Source of the DNA: Warburgia ugandensis
Lineage: Eukaryota > Streptophyta > Magnoliopsida > Canellales > Canellaceae
NCBI GenBank assembly: GCA_035236585.1
Contig: CP141132.1
Coordinates: forward strand, 64,515,880-64,579,879
Direction: 5' to 3'
Length of the DNA: 64,000 nt
Each line of letters opens with the position of its first letter. The stretch's first letter is position 1. Both the position numbers and the translations under genes were made by a program. Below the pieces are notes generated by a model, which was not told the DNA's origin, did no database searches, and saw nothing but the letters and a program-made list of their open reading frames with translations. This document shows, in pieces, positions 1-9,744 of the stretch.

Positions 1-1014
1 TAATAACCTTCAAAAGTGAACTCTACAAAAGCCAAATAGACTTTTTATACCTAGGAATACTAAAAGATCAATGTTATAAGGTTTGTAAGTTGATACCAGT
101 GAGAGTTTAACCTCACAACATAACTTAAAGGCTATGGAAATCCACATTAAAAGATAGAAGAAAGGAAATGAACTTAATAGGTATCCAAAAACTAAGTGGG
201 GAAACTTAAAAGGGGAGAGAATAACCTCACTCACAAACAAGTTTATGGTAAAAGGAAAATGGAATAATGAAGTAAAAGTAAACACTGCGTGGATTAATAT
301 AGCCAAGTCCATTAAGAAAGTGGCTACAGATGTCTTAGGAGTATCTAAAGGTAAAAGGCAATCAGTAAAGGAAACTTGGTGGTGGAGTGAAAAAGTGCAA
401 AAAAGTGATTAAAGAAAAACAGGCGTGCTTTAAGGCATGGAAGAAGACTAGAACTAATGAAAACTTTGAGCAGTATAAGAATGCTAAAAAAGTTGCTGCG
501 AGAATAGTAAGGCTAAACTCAAGGCATATATGATGATCTTTATAATAGATTAAGATCAAGAGAAGGTGAGAAAGATATGTTTAAACTTGCAAAAATAAGA
601 GAACAGAAGGGGAAGGACTTAGACCACGCTAAGTGCATTAGAAGTGATGACCAAAAGGTAGTAGTCAAAGATGAAGAGATCAAACAAAGGTGGGAAAGTT
701 ACTTTCAAAAAATGTTAAATGATAATTGCCCTAAGAATATAGGGATTAAAAGTATTATAAAACCCAAATAACATTGGACATTATAGATATGATCATAAGA
801 TTAGAATATCTGAAGTGAAAGAGGCTGTGAAAAAGATAGAATTAGGAAAGGCGCTGGGCCCGATGGTATAATAATAGAGGTTTGGAAGCATATAGGAGAT
901 ATTAGAGTAGTTTGGTTGATAAAGTTGTTTAACAAGATTATAAAATCAAAAAAAATGCCAAATGAATGGAGGAAGAGCTCTATTGTAACAATTTATAAGA
1001 ATAGAGGAGACATA
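1..1014 (+). mobile_element. RTE-clade LINE, first fragment (linker and start of RT)
   Basis: Broken reading frames on the plus strand match the plant RTE-type LINE polyprotein between endonuclease and reverse transcriptase. Recognisable pieces are ESLTSQHNLKAM near 100, WNLKGE-like text near 200, ETWWWSEKVQK near 370, the open stretch at 577-771 (MFKLAKIREQKGKDLDHAKC and following) and an EVKEAVKKIELGKALGPDGI-like RT entry near 815-870. The endonuclease would lie left of the window. Several stops and frameshifts show it is dead. It is interrupted at 1014 by a hAT insertion and resumes at 1821 and 6817. Family assignment is from remembered RTE protein patterns; no search was run. Confidence 0.85.
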
Positions 1015-1812
1015 CTATGTAGTTAAAGGCGCAAGGTGCAACTAGGCACAAGGGGGGTGCCTTATGTGCACCTAGGCGCACGCCTAAATCACGAGGCACA
1101 AAAATAAATATTAAGAATTATAAAAATTCAAAAAATCCCATAAAAGTAAGAAAAACATAGAATCATAATTCTATGATGAAATAGTACTCAAACATGCTAA
1201 TTTTTATGAATGGAAGTTATATATGTGAATGAAATTCTGTTTCAAGGAATAAATGTAAAAAACAAAAGCTATTTCAAAATTATGTAACTCTTTTTCAAGA
1301 AAAGGAAGAAAAAAAAACTAAACAGAAGTTAATCTATAGCTAACAAACAAGAAAATCAAAATGGAATGTTTGTTTCTACCTATACAATGAAAAATCATCA
1401 AGATTTATATATATATATATATATATATTTAAAAAGTAAGCCAAAAAATTTTAAAAAAAAAAAATGGGTACTGATTTTTATGTTTTATGCAGAAAAATTG
1501 GGTTTTAGGTGGAAGATTCATGAATCCATACCTTTTCTTCGCTTAGATCTGTAAAAGCTTGAAGAGGAATGGTCGTTTCCATAATAGAAGCTCTCAAGAG
1601 AAGAAAAAATAGGATTGGAAGATGAAAAAATGAAAAAAATTGAAGTCCAGGGTTTTAACAACTCGTCACCTACACCTAGGCATCGGAGGCGTGCCTAGAC
1701 ATAGGCTCTAGGCACACCCCAGGCTCACGTTGGCGCCTGAAATCCATGTGATTTTACAAAATTCAGGCACAATGCGTATAACTAGCACCTAGGCACGCCT
1801 CTAACTACATAG
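1015..1812. mobile_element. Non-autonomous hAT element with perfect 8-bp target duplication
   Basis: The 798-bp insert starts CTATGTAGTTAAAGGCG and ends with the inverted counterpart (…CGCCTCTAACTACATAG). It is flanked by GAGACATA at 1007-1014 and 1813-1820. An 8-bp target duplication with short terminal inverted repeats is the hAT signature. It contains no usable reading frame. Subterminal DNA on both sides is rich in AGGCGCA / CTAGGC / GCCTAGG motifs, as expected for transposase-binding repeats. The ends match those of the larger element at 1954-6816, so that family probably mobilised it. Confidence 0.88.
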
Positions 1813-1820
1813 GAGACATA

Positions 1821-1953
1821 CAAAGCTGAACTGCTTATCGAGAGATCAAACCTATGAGCTACAATATGAAACTTTTTCAAAAAGTCACCGAGAAGAAGCT
1901 ACGGCATGAGACAAGTATATCGGAGAACCAGTTTAGTTTCATCCTTGAGAGGG
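1821..1953 (+). mobile_element. RTE-clade LINE, second fragment (RT core)
   Basis: A short LINE segment lies between the two hAT insertions. Its translation runs through KLF-KVTEKKLRHETSISENQFSF, which corresponds to the RT segment just before the usual FMPGRST motif in RTE elements. It continues the frame broken at 1014 and is itself broken at 1953. Roughly 18 bp of expected RT sequence (the STMEAI part) is missing between here and the resumption at 6817. Confidence 0.82.
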
Positions 1954-2350
1954 CTATGTAGTCGCTAGGCGCAAAAAGCCGCATCCATGAGACTAGACTA
2001 AGGCCAGGCACAGCTAGGCATGACTTTCTACGCCTTGCGCTTTCTACGCCCCCGACTTCAGGCTCACTGTAAATGATATAAAACCCTTATTTTTCAGTTT
2101 CTTCTTCTTCTTTTTCTTTTGAGACTTCCTTTCTTCTTCTTGCAACAATCCTCAACTTCCATTGGCGATTGAAGCTTTCTTGAAGTGACTAAAAGTAAGA
2201 AATTTCAGATTTATGTTGGGTATTTCTCTATTATTCTTTTTCTGAAAAAAAAAAAAAAAAAAAAAGGTAAAAACAATGCTATTTTTTCAATTTTAGTGAT
2301 AAATGCTTGATTTTTGTTTAAAAGTCAACATATCTACACTCTAATGCTAA

Positions 2351-2527
2351 AAAGGCAGCTCCGGTGCATGAAGGTCCCGCATATGCGACGTCCGGGTAAG
2401 GGGTGGACGACAAGGGTCTGTAGTACAAAACCTTACCATGCATTTTTACAAGAGGCTGTTTCCATGCCTTGAACCCATGACCTCAAGGTCACACGACAAC
2501 AACTTTACCTTTGTACCAAGGCTCCCC
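2351..2527 (-). mobile_element. Au-type SINE, full length
   Basis: Read on the minus strand this is a tRNA-derived SINE: GGAGCCTTGG at the head, A/B-box-like text including GGTCATGGGTTCAAGGC, a body with CTTGTCGTCCACCCC, and a 3' end in T residues. It is flanked by near-identical 19-bp copies ATCTACACTCTAATGCTAA (2332-2350) and ATCTACAATCTAATGCTAA (2531-2549), one mismatch apart. It inserted into the hAT element, so it is younger than that element. Confidence 0.85.
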
Positions 2528-2784
2528 TTCATCTACAATCTAATGCTAAAATGAAAAATCCATTTCATCATTTCTATTTCTTTTCATAGATTTAATGTAG
2601 TATTTACTGTATCTTCAGTTTCCTATATTTTTTAGCAAAGATTGTCATATATATATATATATATATATATAAGTATTTTTTTCTTTTTCTTTTTTTCATT
2701 ACTTTTCAATGAAAACAGTAAAATACACAGTATATAGTACGGTTTATTTTGTTTGTGTTTGTTTTGTAATAAATGTGTAAATAT

Positions 2785-3400
2785 TTCCATTATAACACTA
2801 AAATCGACAATCCAATATCAATGTTTTCATATTTTACATGTTTTATTTACTTTTTTTTGTTACTTTATTCTAAAAAACATTAAATGCATTACTGTTTCTT
2901 TGTTAATTTCAGTACTAATGCTAAAAGAATCATTCTAATGCTAAAAAATGACAATTCACATCATACTTTTCATAATTTGCATTTTTTTTTATTGGTGTTT
3001 GTTTTTTTTTGTTACTTTCTTGTAAAATTCATGAAATACATTACAGTTTTTTTTTTTTTTTTAATCTCAGTACTAATGCTAAAAAATGATGATTCCACAT
3101 CATACTTCTCATAATTTATATGTTTTTTTACTTCTTTTTTTTTTTACTTTCTTCAAAAATTCATGAAATACATTGCTTTTTTTTGTTAATTTCAGTACTA
3201 ATGCTAAAAATGACAATTCCACATTATACTTTTCATAATATGGATGTTTTTTAATTGTGGTTTTACTTTTTTGTTATTTTTTCTGAAATACACAAAATAT
3301 AGTCTATTTTTTACATTCCAATACGAGAAAAGAAACAAATGTATATTGTTTCCATTCTAATGCTAAAAAGTGATAAATACACAACATATTTTTCATATTA
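2785..3400 (+). repeat. Degenerate tandem repeat, unit about 120-150 bp, inside the hAT
   Basis: The phrase TACTAATGCTAAAAA followed by TGACAATTCCACATCATACTTTTCATAAT, a T-rich run and TTCATGAAATACATTAC recurs at about 2915-2945, 3072, 3198 and 3359, with partial copies near 2341 and 2541. Units vary in length and have diverged. They lie between the left terminal repeat and the transposase start, where hAT subterminal repeats are usually found. The short open frames here are low-complexity artefacts. Confidence 0.7.
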
Positions 3401-3544
3401 TCTATGTTTCTCTTAACTATTTCTTACTTTTATGTTAATTTCTTATGTTTGTTAACTTTGTTTACAGGGTTCAAATTAGGTTTCCATTCCACAAGTATAT
3501 AACTATAATATGTTGTCGTCATCAACAACGCAGCATTAAAATCA

Positions 3545-6228
3545 ATGGACACAAGATGGGAATGTAGAGAGGCAAGGGATCCAAATGACAAAAATTTAGT
3601 TTGCTGCAAGCTATGTGAGAATAGGTATAGCAATGGAATATTTAGATTGAAACAACATTTGACGAGCGGTCACAAAAATGCAAAAAAAATGCTCTCTTGC
3701 CACTCCTGAGATATCTAAGAAAATATTAGATTACATGAATGAATCAAAGAAGAAAAAAGAGAACAAAGAGAGAATACTAAAGGAGATGGAGAAGCCATAG
3801 AATTTATTCGGCTTGCATGATGATGCTGATTATGACGTGGAGGAGATTGACAATACTAGGGCTTGTGGCATTTCCATTGGAAACAAGAAGAGCAGGGGAA
3901 AAGCACCCACACAACAAACAACAAAGGTAACTATTGACTATCTCTTTGCTCCTAGCCTTGAGGCCTAAAGTAAGGGAAAGGCACCTATGCAGCAAACGAC
4001 AATGAACAGAGCTTATAAGGAGTTTAAGACAACAGCACTCAATTACATTGCCTCTTGGTTCTATGATAATAGCATTGCATTCAATAATGTTCGTTGTCAT
4101 TCCTTTCAGACCATATTAGAGGCAGTTGTGCAACATGGTCCAAGTATATGTCTTATACTTTAAATAATTACTAGTTTATTACTTGTTTTAGCCTTTTACC
4201 TATTCTTACAAACTAGTAATCTTATATGACTAAGGTTTCAAGGCACCCCCGTATCACTAGTTAAGGGTGAGCCTTCTTTAGAAGCAAGTAAATAAGACAA
4301 AAGAATATATAGAACAGTGTAAAGCTAATTGGATTGTGTATGTGTTCAGTGTTCTTTTTCACGCCCTTGTATATTCCTCTCAAGGTAACACTAAACGATT
4401 TACAAGCAATTTTATTTATGCTTTTAAGGTATGGATGCTCTATTATGTCGTATTAGTGGACCAACAGCAAGGGTCGCCCCTTGTTAACTTTCTGGTAAAC
4501 TATCCAACTAGAACAGTTTTTTTAAATCTATTGATGGATCTACATATGCCAAGATGGCAAACTTAATACTTCACATGCTTGAGAAGGTGATTGATGGAAT
4601 TAGAGAAAACAACATAGTTTAGGTAATTGTTTAGTTTCATATCTATAATCTATTAAGTATTAACTTGTTTATAATTATGATGCAAGTTAACCCTACGTAA
4701 TTTTACCTTTGTATATTTTAGGTTATAACCGACAATGCCACCAACTACGTGGCTACGAGAAGAGAGTTAATGGTGAGGAGGCCTCATTTGTATTGGACCC
4801 CTTATACGACACACTGCATATATCTTATGTTAGAGGACATGGACAAATTGCAAAGTGTAAAGTAAACTATGGCAAAAGCTAGAGCTATGACGATGTTTAT
4901 TTATAGCCACACACATCTTTCATCTTATGAGAAGATTTGTGAAGAATAAAGATTTGGCCTGACCTATAGTAACGCGCTTCGCCACCAACTTCTTCAGTTT
5001 TCAAAAGCATTTATAATTTGAAGACAACGTTGAGGGCAATTTTCCACTCTTCAGAGTGTATGAACAGTAGATGGCCAAAAAGGCTTGAAGGTAAAAGAGT
5101 TGAAAGAATTATGTCCTGCACCAGCTTCTAAAACCAGGTTCTCTTTTGTTTAAAGATCATGGCCCCACTTGCAGAGGTTTTGAAGGTATTTGACAGTGAG
5201 AAGCTGGCAATGGGATATATCTTCAAGGCCATAGCTAGAGTTAAAGAAAAGATTCAAGTCAATCTAGTAGGGGACGAGAGCATCAAGCAAACCATATTTG
5301 GGGGATTATAAACAACAGATGGAGTTTTCAGCTTTACCAGCCTTTGCATGCAGCAGGATATTACCTCAACCCATCCTTTTACTACGATCATGATGTTGAA
5401 ATTGGGTGCAATAGTGATATTAAGAATGGTCCAATACATGCCATTAGTAGGTTTTATGATGAAAAAGAGGTTGACATTGTAGTAGATGAGATATCTATTT
5501 ATAAACATGCTAGAGGCTTGTTTGGCAATGACCTGGCAATATGCAAAAGAAAAACCTAGCTCCTTGTAAGTGTTTTATGTTATTCTATGTTTTAACTTCT
5601 AAATTTTATGCTATTCTAATTTTGTTTAGTTTTCTAACTTTAATTTTCTTCAAGTTTTGTAAACGAGTCGTGGATTAACTTTGGGGCTGAAGCTTCACAT
5701 CTTCAAATATTCGCCATTAGGGTCCTCTCCTAGATATGCAGCACTTCTCCTTACAAGCGTAACTGAAGTGTCTTTGAGAACATAAGCTATTTAGATACTA
5801 AAATTTAATACTTATTAGTTATTACTTATTTCATCATTATCTTTACATTATATTTTAAATTTACAAGTATTTTTTCAGATCCACACAAAGAAAAGGAATA
5901 TGTTGCATACTAAGACAATGAACTATCTAGTATATATTCAATACAATCAGTGCTTCCGCTGTCGACATGAGGATTGTTTGAAAATGCAGACATATATACA
6001 GATCCATTCTGTTACGAGAGGTAGACGAAAATGATGAGAAGATTGTTCAACAGATATGAGGATGATCTGGTAAATCTAGGTGATAACCTCACTTGGTTAA
6101 ATGTTGAGCTTGTTGGAGGATCAAGTGAACATGATGTTCCATCTACTAAGCAGTACCAAATGCAAAGGAGGGGGCAAAGAGGCAGCCCCATTTCTTATTC
6201 TCCAACAAGAACAAGAGTAGGACAATGA
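3545..6228 (+). pseudogene. hAT transposase remnant (BED finger, DUF659-like, hAT dimerisation)
   Basis: The ATG at 3545 opens a 54-codon stretch with a BED-type zinc finger: CKLC, then FRLKQHLTSGH (C-x2-C … H-x4-H), ending at a TGA. Further fragments appear in order. NYIASWFYDNSIAFN lies near 4040-4090. A DUF659-like block lies near 4722-4860 (VITDNATNYVATRREL, PHLYWTPYTTHC). The pre-dimerisation segment lies near 5320-5560 (RPLHAAGYYLNPSFYYD-like text). The C-terminal dimerisation region lies near 5668-6030 (NFGAEASHLQIFAIRVLS, then HTKKRNMLHTKTMNYLVY). Stops and frameshifts separate the pieces, and the long T-rich gaps may have been introns. The order matches intact plant hAT transposases, so function is clearly lost but identity is secure. 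Confidence 0.85.
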
Positions 6229-6816
6229 GGAAACTGAGAAGGATGCTTATATCTCAAAGAGAGAGGATTCTGATGACAATCTTGATCTTCCTGATGAGGA
6301 AGAAGTGCAAGAAGATAACTCTTAAGTCTTAAGTATTAATTCTTAATAGTTAACTCTAACATTTATTTTACTTCGTTTCTTTAACCATTGTTTGATTGTT
6401 TATTATTATTGGATTTATAGGAAGATGGAGGCGATGATGATGAGGCCAGGAGAGAATGAGGGAGTAGTATGGAGATTGGTACATTATATTTGTATGTTTC
6501 TAAAACTTCCTTCTTTGTGTCTGAATAGGGAGTATTTAGTTGATATTGATTGTTTGGTTTGACCTTAGGTTATTGATATATTGATTTATTACTTAATGAT
6601 TCTATTTCACTCATTTGACAAGTATTTGTTCATATCTTTATATTTCTATGGTTTTCTTATTTTTCAGACTTTTTAGTAATTTTTGGGATTTATTTTTAAT
6701 TTCTTTTTTTGAAATTTTTAATTAAGTAATGTTGCACCTCGTGAACCAGTCGCGTGAGGAGACACGCCTAGTCCCTCTAGGCTTAAGTTGAATCTACTAA
6801 GCCAGCAACTACATAG

Positions 6817-7897
6817 CTTCCTACTTAGACAAATGATAGAGAAATATAAGGAGAGGAGTAAGGGCCTCCACATGGTCATTTTTTACTTAGAAAACGCTTA
6901 TGATAGGGTCACTAAAGAGTTAATATAGTGGGTGTTAGGAAAGAGGGGTTTCGCACAAATATATAAACATAATTAAAGATATATATGAGGGAGCAATAAC
7001 AAATGTTAAGACCACAAGCGAAGAGACCGGTGATTTTCCAATCACACTAGGATTGCAACAAAGATCGACATTAAGCCCATCCTTTTCACCTTGGTTGTGG
7101 ATGAGTTAACAAAACATTTTTATGAAGAGATTCCTAGTGTATATTATTTGCAAATGATAAAGTTTTAATTAGTGAGACAATGGAGGGCGTAAACAAAGCT
7201 AGAGTTATAGAGAGAAGCGAATCCAAAGAATTTAAATCAGTCGAATTAAGACAGAGTATATGGAATGCAGTTTTAGCAAGGAAAGAGTAGGAGTAGAGCA
7301 CCAGTAAATATTGATAACCAAGAAGTCCCCCTAAAAGACCACTTTTGATACTTAGGATTGATGATTCATAAGAGCGGAAAGATTGAGAGGGAGTTTACCC
7401 AAAGAATCCAAGCCGATTGGAACAAATGGAGCTGCATCTCTGGAGTTTTGTATGATCGATGTGCCACTCAAACTAAAAGGAAAATTCTATAGGATGGCTA
7501 TAAGGAACATCATGTACATAGGATGAATATAATTGCAATGAGGATGTTGAGATGGACAAGTGGCAAGACAAGAAAGGATAGAATTATAAATGAAAACATT
7601 AGAGGAAACTTAGGAGTAGCACCAATAGGTAACAAGATGAGGGAGTTTAGACTTAGATGGTTAGGACATGTCTAACAAAGGCCGAAAACGGCACCACTTA
7701 GAAAGAGTGAGGCAATGAAAGTCGAAGGTTTTAAAAGGCCAAGGAAAAGGCCCAAAAGAGCATAGATAGAAATACTGAGAAAATATTTTAAAACTTTGGG
7801 ACTAAATGAAGCCATGATACTTGATAGAGGGGAATGGAGGAACAAGATTCATGTGGCTGACCCCTAATCGAAATAAGGTCTTGATGACGATGATGAT
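6817..7897 (+). mobile_element. RTE-clade LINE, third fragment (RT to 3' end)
   Basis: This resumes the LINE with SKGLHMVIFYLENAYDRVTKEL (the DLEKAYDR motif region), then FTLVVDELTKHFYEEIP. The catalytic motif near 7144-7172 reads LFANDKVLI where active elements have FADD, so a catalytic aspartate is replaced. Downstream are YLGLMIHK-like text, the C-terminal [16 protein letters not shown] and [11 protein letters not shown]-like text near 7540-7670, and a terminal HVADP. It ends in the RTE-typical imperfect GATGACGATGATGATG tail at about 7880-7897. Confidence 0.87.
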
Positions 7898-9621
7898 GCA
7901 GTACTTCATGGTTTTGTTATTGTTAACCACTTTGTGATATGATTATGAACATTATGAATGCATTTTGTTGGATTTGAATGCAATATCATGTTTTGAGAAT
8001 TACATGCTTTTTACATGCTATTAAATTGTTGGAGATTGAATGGAATATTAAGTTTTTGTTATATTCATAACATTTGATGAATATAATTCATTGAATCAAA
8101 AAAATTTTATGTTCATTTATCTTTTCCTTTTCTTTCTATATTTTTCCCTTTTTAGATTTTTCCTGAATTTTGAGCTGTTTTCAGCAATTTGAATTATTTT
8201 TAATTCATACCAGTCTAGCATTGACCATTTCACCAATACATCGCAATTGGAGGCCCAAACTAGCACGATGACACAGGTATGGGATCAACAAATAGGACTA
8301 CTATATGAAGTACCATAATTTCCCTCAACAATGTTAAAATTAATATACACCACAAAATCAACAAACCCATTTTTCTTCTCAGCTAAAATGGAAAAAAAAA
8401 AAAAATTATAAAAGAGAAAGAGGAGAGGTACAAAATACTCAAAAAGATGACACTGGGCTAAAAAATAGGAATAAAATGATAAAAACTACATGGGGTTCGG
8501 AATGGCTGTAAGAAACTGCAGGATACAATCTCCTGTCGCCGGAGAGCTCTTGTAAGAGAATCAATAACTCGTAACATGCAGAAAAGAAACAGAACAACCC
8601 TCCAGCCCTACAGATATCTTCTAGTAAGGCATCAGCAAATTGCCACAGATTCCACCCACTAGATGATATTGCTGGAAGCACCACAGACAACAGGCTTCAA
8701 GGTGTGACTGAGTCCACATTTTGATAAACTTGAGAATTACTACCTCTTGATTTTCATGTTTAAAGACAGAAGAGACCCACCAAGTCAAACCAGCAAGGTC
8801 TCTAATTCTGTGATCATCTCCAGTGTGTCCACAGTTGCCTAAGCCTAAACCTAGATGATAAATTTACACCAGTTAACAATAGTGAAAGTATAGGCATATA
8901 CAAAGCAAGAAAATGTTATTCCTACAAGCAGCAGAAGTTCCTAAAGTCAGATATTGAAATTCCACTAAATGATTCGGTGACAATTTCCCCTAAATATGTC
9001 GAAATATAATCAATGTAGAGAATGACCTCCCACCCAACCTTCCTATATAAATAGCAGAAGCTCTCTCAAGCCAGAGATTGCAATGCCACAAAATGATTTA
9101 GTGACAATCTCCCACTAAATTAGTTGGTCGAGTAAAAGATGTCGTAATAGAGTCTCTTTCTCAAATCTCCCGATAAACTCTTTGCCACTACTGCTCAGGT
9201 CAAATCATTCAAAATCTCAACATTATTTTCCACATAACACACAACCCAACATAACTAAAAGTAATTCCTAAAATGATAATTTTCAACAAATTAAGGTTGC
9301 TTTCCATAAACCTTTTGCCAAGTCAGCTCATTTCTGTATGTAGTACAGACCATTTGGTGTATGGTCATTTCTTACTCATCCACTTATTCTCTTGCGTGAT
9401 CATTATTTGTACAATTTCTTATTACTGACCAACTTTCCTGCTTGGGAACCCTGATTTGGACTCAACTGTTACTTTCCAGACACTTTTGCCATTGAATAAA
9501 TAGAGCATAGAGCCATAGATTAACAAAGAACTCTTAGATACAAGTTTGAATGATCCAGACAAATAACTTAATTGGTAGAAAAGAAAGGAATCAAGAAACC
9601 AATCTAATATGCAGAAGTTAG

Positions 9622-9624
<3 letters not shown>
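7898..9624. other. MMS19 intron 4, visible part nearest the exon; no gene recognised
   Basis: AT-rich non-coding DNA between the LINE tail and the TG tract. A minus-strand open stretch at 8439-8690 (83 codons) resembles nothing I recognise and does not continue MMS19. No exon matching the expected ADWRA-type next MMS19 segment was found by reading here or further left. Confidence 0.6.

Positions 9625-9715
<91 letters not shown>
9625..9715. repeat. Long (TG)n microsatellite
   Basis: About 45 uninterrupted TG units. On the coding (minus) strand this is an (AC)n tract starting about 29 bases into MMS19 intron 4, just after the splice donor GTGAGT at 9744-9739. The long histidine/threonine or cysteine/valine reading frames across it are repeat artefacts. 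Confidence 0.97.
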
Positions 9716-9717
<2 letters not shown>

Positions 9718-9744
9718 AAAACGTTCCAAGCAAGTGCAACTCAC

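Larger units (their letters stand above)
1954..6816 (+). mobile_element. Degenerate autonomous-type hAT element
   Basis: The left end is CTATGTAGTCGCTAGGCGC and the right end reads …CAGCAACTACATAG, an imperfect inverted repeat sharing CTATGTAGT with the small hAT at 1015-1812. Inside is a ruined BED/DUF659/dimerisation-type transposase. Subterminal regions are rich in GGCGCA/TAGGC motifs, again like the small element. No 8-bp target duplication is visible (TGAGAGGG left, CTTCCTAC right), and about 18 bp of the host LINE is missing at the site. A deletion at or after insertion probably explains both. The element carries a SINE at 2351-2527 and an internal tandem repeat. Confidence 0.82.

Noticed and set aside
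8439-8690. Minus-strand 83-codon frame as MMS19 exon 5
   Set aside because: It does not resemble the MMS19 segment expected after exon 4 (ADWRA-type) and has no matching acceptor phase.
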